Assembly: GCF_024211275.1 (NCBI RefSeq)
Contig: NZ_JAMLDX010000020.1
Location: 19,881 to 83,880, forward strand
DNA length: 64,000 bases
Reading direction: 5' to 3'
From: Sphingomonas tagetis
GTDB lineage: Bacteria; Pseudomonadota; Alphaproteobacteria; Sphingomonadales; Sphingomonadaceae
Positions 25,653-34,939 of the stretch are shown piece after piece; within the stretch, counting starts at the first letter, position 1, and every line of letters begins with the position of its first letter. The position numbers and the translations under genes are program-made. The notes under the pieces are model-generated. The model was not told the DNA's origin, did no database searches, and saw only the letters and a program-made list of their open reading frames with translations.

Positions 25653-27625
25653 GCATCTTCCGCAACGACACGGTCGGCTCCTGGACGCGGGGTGGTCAGG
25701 CGATCGTCCACAACATCCGCATGACCACTCAGGTCCTGATCCAGACCTTCCTCGCGGCGGGGGTCATCTGGGCCGGCTGCACCATCTGGTATGTCTACGA
25801 GCAGCTCAGAGAGTATCAGCGCTATGTGCTGGTGAAGGTCGCCGAGGCGTACCTCAAATCCGGGGTGCCGGGCACGAGCGCACCGCTCCTGTTCGAGACC
25901 CCGTCCGGCGTGAACTATTGGACCAGCGCGCAGAATCTGCTGAGCTCGGGCGTCGCGAAGAATGCGCTCAAGGCGGCCGAGAAGCATCTTGTCCACGGGG
26001 CGATATTATGCGGGCTGTTCGCGCTCCTCGTGATGGTGGGCGCGTGGTTCTACTTCACCCGCACCGGCAAGGGGCTGGGCTCCAACCAGTACCTCCGCGG
26101 CGCTAGATTCGGCACCGCGCGGGGGTTGCGCTGGCAGCTTCGCCGGAAAGCGCGGGGCAGCTTCAAGATCGGTGGCGTGCCGATGCCGGCGGCATTCGAG
26201 CCCGAGCATATCCTGGTGAGCGGCGCGCCTGGCACCGGCAAGACCAACCTCATCACCGTCATGCTGGAAGGCATCCGGCAGAATGGCAGGCGGGCGATCG
26301 TCTACGATACCGCCGGCTCGTTCGTGGAGCGCTTCTACCGCCCCGACCGCGACGTGATCCTCAACCCACTCGATGCGCGTTCGGCGCTGTGGACGCCGTG
26401 GACCGACGTCCCCGAAGAATATCATTACGACCAGATCGCCGAGTCCGTTGTCCCCGACACTGGCAAGGACCCATTCTGGGCGAAGGCGGCACGCGGCACG
26501 CTGGTCGCGGTGATGCGGGCGCTGGTCCATCAGGACCGCATGCGGGTGTCGGTGCTGATGGAGATCCTCACCCGTTCGGGGCTCAAGGCGCTCTCGGCGT
26601 TCGTCCAGAATACGGACGGCGCGGCGTTTATCTCGCAAGAGGGCGAGCGCACCTCAGCGGGCATCCAGGCCGAGCTTGCCTCGGTGATGCGCGGGTTCCG
26701 CTATCTCGACGATACCGACCGCGGGCTCTCGATCCGCGACTGGGTCACCAACGAGAATGACGACAGCTGGCTGTTCATCACGGTCAGGGCCGACCAGCTA
26801 CCAACGCTGCGCCCGCTGATCACCATGTGGCTCGATATCGCAATCAGTGCGATCATGAGCATGAGCCCTGACCAGCGTCGCCGGCTCTACTGCGTGATCG
26901 ACGAACTCCCCTCGCTCCAGCGGCTCCCTTCGCTCGGCGATTTCCTCGCCCGTGCCCGCAAATATGGCGGCTGCGGGATCCTCGGGTTCCAGTCCTATCC
27001 GCAGCTCGAGGCGACATATGGCGTGCAGGAAGCCGCCGCCATCACCGGCTATTGTTCGACCTGGGTCGCGCTGCGTGCCAACGACACGCCGACTGCGCGG
27101 CTCGTCTCCGAGAACTTGGGCCAGGTCGAGCAGATCGAGGCCAATGAAGGTATGTCCTACGGGGTCAGCGACATGCGCGATGGGGTCAATTTGTCGCGCC
27201 AGCAGGTCACCCGTCCGCTGGTCATGCCGACGGAGATCGTGAACCTGCCTAACCTCACCGGCTATCTCCGGTTCGGGCGCGATCTGCCGGTGATCCGGTT
27301 CCGTGACAAGTATCGGAAGGTGAGCGTCACGGCGCCGGCGTTCGTCAAGCGGACCTCGCCGCCGACACGCCATCACGATCAGTTGCAAACCGGGGAGCCG
27401 GTCGCGACCGTGAAGCCGGTGGAGGACGCGCAGTCGGAACTGCCGTTGCCGCAGCCTCAGCCCAACGCTGCGCCAGAGGTACCCGACTGGGATGACCAAA
27501 GCGCCGACACCCGGCACGTACCTCCCGTCGATTCAGCACTGGTCAGCTCGAGAAGCCCCGAGCGCAAAATCATCCAACGGCAGAGCCGTCCGAACGAACC
27601 GTGGCGGCCGGCAAACCCCGCCTGA
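25649..27625 (+). CDS. traD: TraD-like conjugative coupling protein
   Basis: A 658-residue inner-membrane ATPase that would couple the relaxosome to a type IV secretion channel. Two membrane helices are visible (about residues 27-49 and 117-138), followed by a TraD/TraG-type motor domain with Walker A GAPGTGKTN (around 192-200) and Walker B LYCVIDELPS (around 414-424). GFQSYPQLEATYG is a conserved coupling-protein helix. The C-terminal 100 residues are proline-rich and disordered, as in F-type TraD. GTG start, overlapping the RHH gene by four bases. No other type IV secretion gene and no relaxase are seen here, so the element relies on genes outside the window or is partly lost. Confidence 0.85.
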   Translation: MSIFRNDTVGSWTRGGQAIVHNIRMTTQVLIQTFLAAGVIWAGCTIWYVYEQLREYQRYVLVKVAEAYLKSGVPGTSAPLLFETPSGVNYWTSAQNLLSSGVAKNALKAAEKHLVHGAILCGLFALLVMVGAWFYFTRTGKGLGSNQYLRGARFGTARGLRWQLRRKARGSFKIGGVPMPAAFEPEHILVSGAPGTGKTNLITVMLEGIRQNGRRAIVYDTAGSFVERFYRPDRDVILNPLDARSALWTPWTDVPEEYHYDQIAESVVPDTGKDPFWAKAARGTLVAVMRALVHQDRMRVSVLMEILTRSGLKALSAFVQNTDGAAFISQEGERTSAGIQAELASVMRGFRYLDDTDRGLSIRDWVTNENDDSWLFITVRADQLPTLRPLITMWLDIAISAIMSMSPDQRRRLYCVIDELPSLQRLPSLGDFLARARKYGGCGILGFQSYPQLEATYGVQEAAAITGYCSTWVALRANDTPTARLVSENLGQVEQIEANEGMSYGVSDMRDGVNLSRQQVTRPLVMPTEIVNLPNLTGYLRFGRDLPVIRFRDKYRKVSVTAPAFVKRTSPPTRHHDQLQTGEPVATVKPVEDAQSELPLPQPQPNAAPEVPDWDDQSADTRHVPPVDSALVSSRSPERKIIQRQSRPNEPWRPANPA

Positions 27626-27652
27626 CATAACCCCAAGCGAGAGGAACGACCT

Positions 27653-27895
27653 ATGGACTGGAAGTTACTGAGCCGGCAGATGCAACTCGACGAGGAGCGG
27701 TCGGCTACGGCGCCAGACGAGGCGATCTCGCCGATCACCGTGCGCATCCCTGTTGCGATCAAGATGACCGGGATCGGGCGATCCAAACTTTACCAGCTGA
27801 TCGCGCGGGGCGAGATAGACAGGGTGAAGATCGGGACGGCGACGCTGATTACGGTGGAGAGTCTGCAACGACTGATGGAGCGCAACAGGCGGTAA
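27653..27895 (+). CDS. AlpA/excisionase-like DNA-binding protein
   Basis: An 80-residue protein. The C-terminal half has VAIKMTGIGRSKLYQLIARGEIDRVKIG followed by TLITVESLQRLMERN (cited as two short runs): the winged-helix MerR/excisionase fold with its G-R-S-x-L-Y turn and a strand ending in G. The N-terminal 25 residues are probably flexible. AGAGGAA lies before the ATG. Such proteins act as recombination directionality factors or as activators of island integrases. It sits 27 bp after TraD and is the last mobile-element gene before the catabolic regions. Confidence 0.75.
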   Translation: MDWKLLSRQMQLDEERSATAPDEAISPITVRIPVAIKMTGIGRSKLYQLIARGEIDRVKIGTATLITVESLQRLMERNRR

Positions 27896-28197
27896 GGAGC
27901 CCGGCAAGGTGCGGCAATACCAATAGCCCAACGATTAGTGCGTCTGACGGTTGATAGACGGAAGTGTAGCTTAATCCGCAAAGCCAAGAGATATATTTTG
28001 GTAATAGTACTCCTCTGTTTGGAGGCAGTTGACAGGAGTATAACCGTTCTTCGGAGTGAATCGCTAGGAGGCCGTTTGTAGCATGGCGGTCGGCCCGACG
28101 TCTAAACGATAGCTGCTAGGAGCGGGTACAATTTGGTCTGACGGCACTTGGCTAGGTCCACTGCCGCATGCTATGATCTCCACCACGCTCGTCAACA
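27896..28197. other. AT-richer gap between the mobile module and the catabolic genes
   Basis: About 300 bp without a gene and lower in GC than its surroundings. It contains TTGACAGGAGTATAACC around 28029-28045, a possible promoter element, but no clear partner gene. It may mark the edge of the conjugative element. Confidence 0.4.
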
Positions 28198-28821
28198 TCA
28201 AATGACAATGTTCACTTCGTCGAAGGTCAACCGAGCTCCGCGAGGATAAAGTTCTTCAACGGAGCCCATTCCAAGGCAGCAGAGGAAGTTAGCGCACACG
28301 TCGGTACCGGCAAAATAGTGCCCGTTCACTAGATCGTGATTAAACCCTGACATTGGGCCGCAGTCTATTCCGAGGGCTCGGGCCGCCATGATGAGATATG
28401 CGCCTTGAAGCGAACTGTTCCGGAAGGCGGTTTCGCGTGCCTCTACCGGGTCGCTCTGAAACATCGCGATGAGCCGTCCGGCCGCATGGGGCATGAGCCG
28501 GGGAAAGTTCAGGTAGAAGTGAGGATCATAGGCGACAATGACTGTCGCGGCCGCCTGTAGTATCTTGATTTCATTCCCAGCCTTCACGAAGCCAGCCAGC
28601 CGCTCTTTTTCCTCTTTACTTCGAACCCATACAAATCGGCCCGGAGAACCATTTGCCGATGTTGGGGCAAAGGCCGCCGCTTCGTAGATTTCTCTGATCG
28701 CAGCGTCATCCAGAAAGCTGTCTTGCCAGCGATTGTAACTCCGGGCCTCGGTGAAAAGTTGGGCGATGCTCGCCGTTTGCAGTCGGCTGTTGGCGATCCG
28801 ATCACGTTCGATGCTGCTCAT
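28198..28821 (-). CDS. Nitroreductase family protein, RutE-like
   Basis: A 207-residue flavoenzyme of the RutE/HadB branch of nitroreductases. The N-terminus has IAQLFTEARSYNRWQDSFL, then AAFAPTSANGSPGRFVWV (FMN-binding S-x-N-G/x-Q-like block), LQGAYLIMAARALGIDCGPM and NFLCCLGMGSVEELYPRG. RutE reduces malonic semialdehyde to 3-hydroxypropionate in pyrimidine breakdown; no other rut gene is nearby, so here it more likely reduces a semialdehyde, quinone or nitro compound in the adjacent catabolic pathway. I chose the ATG at 28821, since the 79 residues before it lack family similarity and overlap the divergent region. Confidence 0.8.
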   Translation of the reverse strand: MSSIERDRIANSRLQTASIAQLFTEARSYNRWQDSFLDDAAIREIYEAAAFAPTSANGSPGRFVWVRSKEEKERLAGFVKAGNEIKILQAAATVIVAYDPHFYLNFPRLMPHAAGRLIAMFQSDPVEARETAFRNSSLQGAYLIMAARALGIDCGPMSGFNHDLVNGHYFAGTDVCANFLCCLGMGSVEELYPRGARLTFDEVNIVI

Positions 28822-29088
28822 GGGATGCGCTATGGCGCCGCGGCTTCCATAAAACTTATGAATTCGGTTTATGGTTATGAAGGCAATTGCCGGCAGTTCG
28901 CTGAACGCGGGACCTGTCAATATGCGTGTGTGACGGGTGATGCGAGCGCCTGCGGTGCGGAGGTTATGCCGATGAACGCCTTTCATTTCATCGGGCTGGC
29001 CGAAGCCGATATGGGCTCCGGTCGACGCCGTCCGGATGCAGCCCGACCAGCTACGCATTCGACGGCCTGTGATCTAGAGGAGCGACAC

Positions 29089-30078
29089 ATGCGCAGTGCC
29101 ATACTGGAAGTGGCGGGTGGCCCTGAGGTGATGACGCTTGTCGAAGAGGCGCGCCCGATACCGGCACGCGGCGAAGTTCTGATCAGGACCCATGCGATGG
29201 CCGTGAGTGGTCCCGACGCGCTGATCCGCCGCGGAGTATATAAATGGGGGCCTCCGCTTCCTGCAAATCCCGGCAATGAAATGACCGGGGTGATCGTCGA
29301 ACTGGGCTCCGATGTGACGACCGTCAGCGTCGGAGATCCTGTCCTGCTATCCTCGCGCGAGCTGTCCGTTCGCGGCGGATGCTATTCGGAATTTCGCGCG
29401 GTTCCGGCGGCGGCCGTTCATGTGCTTCCACCGTCCGTGGATCTCAAGCAAGCCGTCGTTTTGCCGAGCTATTTCGTTGCCCATGCGATGCTGTCCCTGA
29501 CGGTTACGGCGCGCACCAGGTCGATTTTCGTCAACGGCGCCGCGGGTACGATCGGCGCCGCCCTGGTCGAGCTCGCAAAGGCGCGCGGCCTGCAGGTCAT
29601 CGGAACCGTCAGTTCCGACGACAAAGCGGCATATGCGCTGTCAAAAGGGCTGGATCGCGTGATCAACTATCGTGAGGAACGAGTGTTGGACCGCGTGATG
29701 GAATTCACGGGCAATAGCGGGGTCGACGTCGCATTCGACCATATTATCGGGGACGGTTTCATCGACGTACTGAAAATGCTCGCCGACTTCGGCACCGCCG
29801 TCGCGTTCAACAGCTTCACGCCCGTACCGAAAGAAGACGTGTTTCATACAATGCGCGAGCTTTCGACCAAGAGCATCGCACTGCGTGTCTTCAGCTCGCA
29901 CACGTTCGATCACGATCTGACGGTCTTGCGGGGTTTGACGGCTGAGCTGATCGCGATGCTCGCGGCCGGCACGATCAAGCCGACGATCGGAATCGAACTG
30001 CCGCTGGAAGACGTCGTTTACGCCCATCGACGGTTCGACGCGGGAGATGTCATCGGCAAGATCGTAATGACTCCCTGA
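29089..30078 (+). CDS. Zinc-independent quinone oxidoreductase (MDR superfamily)
   Basis: A 329-residue medium-chain reductase. Visible are GEVLIRTHAMAVSGPDALIRRG, here split: GEVLIRTHAMA at about 30-40; PANPGNEMTGVIVELG, the GroES-like entry; and VNGAAGTIGAALVELAKARG, the NADPH-binding A-A-G-x-I/V-G turn. The zinc-ligand cysteines of alcohol dehydrogenases are absent, placing it with quinone oxidoreductases. It reduces quinones or enones with NADPH in the cytoplasm. The ATG at 29089 has GAGGAG six bases upstream. It is divergent from the nitroreductase with 268 bp between, and both may protect against quinones or process ring-cleavage products. Confidence 0.8.
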   Translation: MRSAILEVAGGPEVMTLVEEARPIPARGEVLIRTHAMAVSGPDALIRRGVYKWGPPLPANPGNEMTGVIVELGSDVTTVSVGDPVLLSSRELSVRGGCYSEFRAVPAAAVHVLPPSVDLKQAVVLPSYFVAHAMLSLTVTARTRSIFVNGAAGTIGAALVELAKARGLQVIGTVSSDDKAAYALSKGLDRVINYREERVLDRVMEFTGNSGVDVAFDHIIGDGFIDVLKMLADFGTAVAFNSFTPVPKEDVFHTMRELSTKSIALRVFSSHTFDHDLTVLRGLTAELIAMLAAGTIKPTIGIELPLEDVVYAHRRFDAGDVIGKIVMTP

Positions 30079-30197
30079 GGGGGTGCCCGGATAACGCGAT
30101 TCGGGCTGGCCGCATCGCGTCGGGGTGTCAGGCCGAGACTTGCGCCGCTGGCGGGTTCTCAAGGGCGCTCGCGTGATGGGTGAGCGCCGTTCGCGGG

Positions 30198-30500
30198 TTA
30201 AGCTTCCGCATCTGCCGGACTTCTATCTTCCAGCGCCTTGAGCTTCCTGATGAACGCGCCGACCTGGCCGAGCAGTTCTTGGAACAGCGGGTCTCCGCGA
30301 TGGCGCAGCATGATTTCACCGAACAGCTTCAGGCCGACCGCGAACTCAGCGGTTTCGTCAGCCGGCAGAACCGATTTTGCCGCAATCCGGTCGATGACGC
30401 TGAAGATGTCGTCATGATTCACGGTGTCGAAGACGAGGCGCCTTTTTTCTGTATCCCCGTTGTCGGTTTCTTCCAGGCTAACGCGATATCGATACGGCAT
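30198..30500 (-). CDS. DUF3861 family protein
   Basis: A 100-residue protein beginning MPYRYRVSLEET, followed by LVFDTVNHDDIFSVIDRIAA and GLKLFGEIMLRHR, which matches DUF3861. The family has no assigned function. GGAGGAG lies eight bases before the ATG at 30500. It is divergent from the hydroxypyruvate isomerase gene, with 235 bp between them. Confidence 0.7.
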   Translation of the reverse strand: MPYRYRVSLEETDNGDTEKRRLVFDTVNHDDIFSVIDRIAAKSVLPADETAEFAVGLKLFGEIMLRHRGDPLFQELLGQVGAFIRKLKALEDRSPADAEA

Positions 30501-30678
30501 TGTCCAAGCTCCTCCGCCTGCCTTGCGATCCGGGCGAATCATAAAGCGGCGTACAAAATGCGATTTCACATACCGATCGGAATTTGAAATAACCAGCGGC
30601 TATGGGGCTAAGCATAATTCATTGTCCAAGCCTGACGGATGCGAGCATTTCAACCTCTACAAAGTCGTTTGAAGCGAC

Positions 30679-30690
30679 TGTCCCGGGACA
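30679..30690. promoter_or_regulatory. Perfect 12-bp palindrome before the hydroxypyruvate isomerase gene
   Basis: TGTCCCGGGACA, 46 bp before the start codon at 30736. Just ahead is a second inverted repeat, AGTCG-N7-CGACT (30663-30679). Either could be an operator. No regulator is linked to it by sequence. Confidence 0.45.
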
Positions 30691-30735
30691 AGATCGGCAA
30701 CCAGCCGGGTTCCGTTGGAGAGATGAGGTTGGGTC

Positions 30736-31536
30736 ATGCCGAAGTTCGATGCAAATCTACTGCATCTCTTCACCGAAGTCCCGTTTGCAGAGCGGTTCGA
30801 GCTTGCGGCGAAAAACGGGTTCGATGCGATCGAACTCGCTTTGCCATATGATCATGACCCGAATTTTCTTGCCCGGCAACTCGATCTCCATGGGCTGACC
30901 GTCGCTGTGATGAATTCGCCTTCGGGCGAACATCTCAATGCGCGCGGACTCGCCTGTGACCCCCGCCACAAAAAGGCGTTCGAAGAAAGCATCGATGAAG
31001 CGCTGCGCTATGGCCGGCTGCTAGGTCGGCCCCTGCTCCACTGCCTGGGGGGGATGGCGCCGACAGATGTCGCCCTCGCGGAAGTCGAGGCCAACTATAT
31101 CGACAATCTGCGCTACGCCGCTGGCGCTTGCGCGGCCAAGGGAGTTGCGGTCGGCATCGAAGCCATCAACCCGGTAGACAGGCCAGGCTATTTTGTTTCG
31201 AGCGCACACCAAGCGCTCGATCTTGTGGCGGAGATCGGCGAGCCGAACGTCGGCGTGATCCTGGATATCTACCACATGGCGATGACGGACGAACCGCTGA
31301 TCGAGCTGATCGAGCGTGCCGGGCGGTCGCTGTTTCATGTCCAGATCGCCGATGTTCCGGGCAAGGGTGAGCCCGGCACCGGCGCCATCGACTTTCGGAC
31401 GATTTTCGACGCGCTGGATGAGGGCGGATACGAGGGCTGGGTCGGTCTCGAGTACCGCCCCGCCGGAGATACGGCCGAAGGCCTCGCCTGGCGTCAGGCG
31501 TTCGAGCGCCCGCCAACGGGCGCTCAAATACACTGA
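30736..31536 (+). CDS. hyi: Hydroxypyruvate isomerase-like TIM-barrel protein
   Basis: A 266-residue protein of the xylose-isomerase-like TIM-barrel family. The start MPKFDANLLHLFTEVPFAER is typical of Hyi. AIELALPYDHDP, GVAVGIEAINPVDRPGYF (metal-site glutamate), LDIYHMAMTDEP (metal-site D and H), HVQIADVPGKGEPGTGAIDF and GWVGLEYRP follow in the family order. Hyi interconverts hydroxypyruvate and tartronate semialdehyde. It heads a plus-strand run of TonB receptor, SnoaL-like protein, AAHS transporter and aldo/keto reductase. The exact substrate in this setting may be a related 2-oxo-3-hydroxy compound. Confidence 0.75.
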   Translation: MPKFDANLLHLFTEVPFAERFELAAKNGFDAIELALPYDHDPNFLARQLDLHGLTVAVMNSPSGEHLNARGLACDPRHKKAFEESIDEALRYGRLLGRPLLHCLGGMAPTDVALAEVEANYIDNLRYAAGACAAKGVAVGIEAINPVDRPGYFVSSAHQALDLVAEIGEPNVGVILDIYHMAMTDEPLIELIERAGRSLFHVQIADVPGKGEPGTGAIDFRTIFDALDEGGYEGWVGLEYRPAGDTAEGLAWRQAFERPPTGAQIH

Positions 31537-31612
31537 ATGGGTCCGTTTAGGCGGACTTGTACACGACAAACAGGGGACACGCTCAGTCGTGACCGCGATG
31601 GGAGAGGATGAC

Positions 31613-34513
31613 ATGCGGACCAACACAGCCATCAACGGCGGGGCGACCATGAGGTCGGCCGCGCTTGCCTCATCGAGCGGACTCGGGCTGCTTTTGGCGT
31701 GCCTCGCGGCAGCGCCGGCCCATGCCCAGGATGTCGAGGCGTCGGTTGCGAGCGCGGCCGGGGTAGGGCAGCCTGCCGACGCCCAGTCCGTTCAGGCGCA
31801 GGAAGCCGAACAGGTCGTCGGGGACGACATCATCGTCACCGGATCGCGAATCGCGCGTGGCGGGTTCACGGCTCCGACACCGACCACGGTCGTCGGCGCC
31901 CAGGACCTCGAGCGCGCTACGGTCACCAATCCGGCGGATCTTCTCAATCGCTTGCCCGCGTTTCGCGCTTCGACCAAACCGTCCGTGACCACGGTATCGC
32001 AGACGGTCGGCGCGAATTACCTTGACCTGCGCGGTCTCGGCGTCACGCGCACGCTGACCCTCGTCAACGGACAGCGCTATGCCCCCAGCAGCATTACGGG
32101 GCAGGTCGATCTTAACCTGATCCCCACGATCATGGTCGAGCGCATCGACGTGGTCACCGGGGGCGCCTCGGCGGCCTACGGCTCCGACGCCGTCGCGGGC
32201 GTTGTCAACCTCATCTACAAGCGCGACGTCAAAGGGCTCCAGGGTGTCGTTTCGGCCGGAGAGTCGGCCTATGGCGACAACAAGGAGCTTAATGTCGGCC
32301 TGTTGTGGGGCACGCGCTTTGCGGACGATCGCGGCAGCTTCATGATCGGTGGCCAATATGTCGACAATGACGGCGGCAAGCCGCTGGGCAGCCGTGACTG
32401 GGGCCGCCTCGACTGGAACATCATTCCCAATCCGGCAGCGACCGCGGCCAACGGATTGCCGACCCGTCTGCTTGCATCTGGCGTGCGAAACTCCAATCAG
32501 GCCTTTGGCGGTCTGATCCGGGCGCCCGCCGCACTGGCGGGAACGCAGTTCCTTGAGGGCGGCGTGCCTGCGCCGTTCGTGTTCGGGAGTGTGGTCGGCC
32601 CCACCTTCATGGTGGGCGGAAGCGGCATGAACACGCAGCGACTGGTGCTTCTCCAGGTTCCCATCGAACGTTACGCGCTTACCGCCCGTTCGACGTTCGA
32701 CATCGGGTCCGACACCAAAATCGCCGCGGAATATTCCTTCGGCCATTCGACCCTGACATCGGTCAGCGGACAGGCGCAGGACAATGCGCTGATCATTCAG
32801 CGCGACAATGCCTTCCTGCCTGCGTCAACGCGCGCGGCGATGGTCGCGGCGAATGCCAACACCATTACGGTCGGGCGCCGATCGCTCGATCTGTTCCCCG
32901 ACAATTCGCTGTCAGGCGCGCCTATTTCGGGTGAAACGACGCTGCACCGCGGACTTGTCAGTATCGAGGGCAGGCTCGGCGGCAGCTGGAAATACGACGC
33001 CTATTATCAGCATGGCGAATCGCGCAACGTTCAGCGCATCGGACTGCGCATCCGCGACAATTGGAGCCGCGCGATCGATGCGGTGGTGAACCCGGCCAAC
33101 GGCCAGATCGTTTGCCGGGCAACGTTGAGTGCGGACGCGGCCGTCCGCAATGCTGCGGCGGGCTGCGTTCCGTTCAACATTTTCGGGCCCTATTCGCGCT
33201 CGCTCGCAGCGGCCGATTATGTGTCCGACAATGGCGTGAACACGCTCAAATATAAACAGGATGCCGCGGCCTTCACCGTGCAGGGCGAACCCTTCTCGAT
33301 CTGGGGCGGGCCGGTTTCGGTCGCCTTTGGCGCCGAATATCGCCGGGAAAGCGCGCAGTCGACGGTGGATGCGATTTCGCTCGTCAAGGGCTATGATCTG
33401 CTCAACTTCCAGCCGATCAGCGGCGTGTCGACAGTGAAAGAAGTGTTCGTCGAGACGATCGCTCCGATCGCGTCCGATACATCCTGGGCCAAATCGCTCG
33501 AATTCAACGGCGCGGTCCGCTATACCGACTATAGCCTCAGCGGCGGCGTCACGAGCTGGAAGGCGGGCCTGACCTATGTCCCGTTCGAGGGGGTTCGCTT
33601 CCGCGCCACACGCTCGCGGGATATCCGCGCGCCAAATCTCAACGAACTTTTCTCGCCGTTGCAGGGCACGCTGCAAACCGTTCTCGACCCGGCTACCAAC
33701 CAGTCGGTGCCCACGCAGATCAACACCGGCGGCAATGCGACGTTGAAGCCGGAATTTGCCGATACCTTGACGCTCGGCGTCGTGATTTCACCAACGTTTC
33801 TGCCCGGCTTCCAGCTATCGGTCGATTATTTCGATATCCACATCAAGGGCGCCATCACCACGCTGGCGCCGGCTGACATCATCGGCCGCTGCGTGGGTGG
33901 CGCGACCGACCTCTGTTCGCGCGTAATCCGCGACAGCACCGGCCGGCTGGTGTCGATCGACCAGCTGTTCGAGAACCTGAACGGGCTGCGCAATCGCGGT
34001 GTCGATTTCGAGCTGGCCTATCGCCGCCCACTCAGCCAGATTTCGACCTCGCTCCCCGGAACGCTGGGCCTCCGCGCGATCGGAACCTACACCGCGGAAG
34101 CCTCGCAGGACGACGGCCTCGTCAAGATCGATCTGGCGGGCGACACGGGCGGCCGGCGTCCGGGCGGGTTCCCGCGCTGGTCTGGAACCGGCATCCTGTC
34201 CTACGACAGCAACCGGCTGAGCGTCAGCGCCGAAGCGCGGTTCGTCAGCAGCGGCAAGCTCGATGCGCTCGGCACGCCGCAGAACATCAATATCAACCGG
34301 GTGGCTTCGCGAACCTATGTGAACTTGTCGGCCTCCTACAAGATCATCGAGTCCGACGGAAAGGGCCGCTCGCTCGAGCTGTTCGGAAGCGTGAACAATC
34401 TGTTCAACGTCGATCCGCCGGTCGCCGTCAGCCCGAATGCGTTCCCCACCAATGCGATACTCTTCGACACGATCGGTCAGACGTTCACGGCGGGCTTGAG
34501 GTTCAAGCTGTGA
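31613..34513 (+). CDS. TonB-dependent outer-membrane receptor (first)
   Basis: A 966-residue outer-membrane receptor. A signal peptide is visible (LGLLLACLAAAPAHAQ, cleavage after AHA). The plug follows with DDIIVTGSRIARGGFTAPTP, PADLLNRLPAFRAS, NYLDLRGLG and VTGGASAAYGSDAVAGVVNL; the barrel closes with a terminal aromatic-type strand, TAGLRFKL. This is the sphingomonad type of large receptor used for aromatic, sugar or siderophore uptake. The ATG at 31613 has GGAGAGG upstream; the frame is open further upstream but overlaps the isomerase gene. Its stop overlaps the GTG of the SnoaL-like gene, giving an operon with the AAHS transporter. Substrate unknown. Confidence 0.85.
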   Translation: MRTNTAINGGATMRSAALASSSGLGLLLACLAAAPAHAQDVEASVASAAGVGQPADAQSVQAQEAEQVVGDDIIVTGSRIARGGFTAPTPTTVVGAQDLERATVTNPADLLNRLPAFRASTKPSVTTVSQTVGANYLDLRGLGVTRTLTLVNGQRYAPSSITGQVDLNLIPTIMVERIDVVTGGASAAYGSDAVAGVVNLIYKRDVKGLQGVVSAGESAYGDNKELNVGLLWGTRFADDRGSFMIGGQYVDNDGGKPLGSRDWGRLDWNIIPNPAATAANGLPTRLLASGVRNSNQAFGGLIRAPAALAGTQFLEGGVPAPFVFGSVVGPTFMVGGSGMNTQRLVLLQVPIERYALTARSTFDIGSDTKIAAEYSFGHSTLTSVSGQAQDNALIIQRDNAFLPASTRAAMVAANANTITVGRRSLDLFPDNSLSGAPISGETTLHRGLVSIEGRLGGSWKYDAYYQHGESRNVQRIGLRIRDNWSRAIDAVVNPANGQIVCRATLSADAAVRNAAAGCVPFNIFGPYSRSLAAADYVSDNGVNTLKYKQDAAAFTVQGEPFSIWGGPVSVAFGAEYRRESAQSTVDAISLVKGYDLLNFQPISGVSTVKEVFVETIAPIASDTSWAKSLEFNGAVRYTDYSLSGGVTSWKAGLTYVPFEGVRFRATRSRDIRAPNLNELFSPLQGTLQTVLDPATNQSVPTQINTGGNATLKPEFADTLTLGVVISPTFLPGFQLSVDYFDIHIKGAITTLAPADIIGRCVGGATDLCSRVIRDSTGRLVSIDQLFENLNGLRNRGVDFELAYRRPLSQISTSLPGTLGLRAIGTYTAEASQDDGLVKIDLAGDTGGRRPGGFPRWSGTGILSYDSNRLSVSAEARFVSSGKLDALGTPQNININRVASRTYVNLSASYKIIESDGKGRSLELFGSVNNLFNVDPPVAVSPNAFPTNAILFDTIGQTFTAGLRFKL

Positions 34514-34914
34514 CCGCCGCGCCGACCGACGGCCGCGGGTTGCCGGCGGATTTGGTCGCGGTCATCCACGGCCATGACCGCGGTCTCGAAGCGCGGGATT
34601 CCGAATTGATGCGAAGGCTGCTCCCGGAGAGCTTCCTTCAAGTCACGCCCGCCGGCACGCCGAAGGGGCGCGAGGAATGGTTCGACTGGTTCGAAAACAC
34701 GACTCGCTATGATTCGATGCGGCGCGAGATCGTCGAATTCCGCAAGCTTGATGGCGTCATTGCCGTCCTGTCGCGCTGTAGTCCGATCATGCGGGTGCGT
34801 GACGGCGAGCCGTCGGAGCACCGCGCCATGATGCTCGAACTCTGGGCCTGCGACCGCGGTCAGTGGACCAAGGCGTATGAACAATATACGCGGCCGCCGC
34901 TGCCCGCTGCTTGA
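34510..34914 (+). CDS. SnoaL/NTF2-like protein
   Basis: A 134-residue small protein with the DUF4440/SnoaL-like pattern: an N-terminal helix with DLVAVIHGHDRGLEARD, then LLPESFLQVTPAGTPKGREEW and a final MLELWACDRGQWTKAYEQYT strand. NTF2-like folds form a conical pocket and act as isomerases, hydrolases or binding proteins. GTG start overlapping the TonB receptor stop (GTGA), hence translational coupling. It precedes the AAHS transporter by 25 bp. A second, related protein lies at 45972-46403. Exact reaction unknown. Confidence 0.65.
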   Translation: MTAAPTDGRGLPADLVAVIHGHDRGLEARDSELMRRLLPESFLQVTPAGTPKGREEWFDWFENTTRYDSMRREIVEFRKLDGVIAVLSRCSPIMRVRDGEPSEHRAMMLELWACDRGQWTKAYEQYTRPPLPAA

Positions 34915-34939
34915 CGCTGTAAGATAGGAAGGAGCTGGA

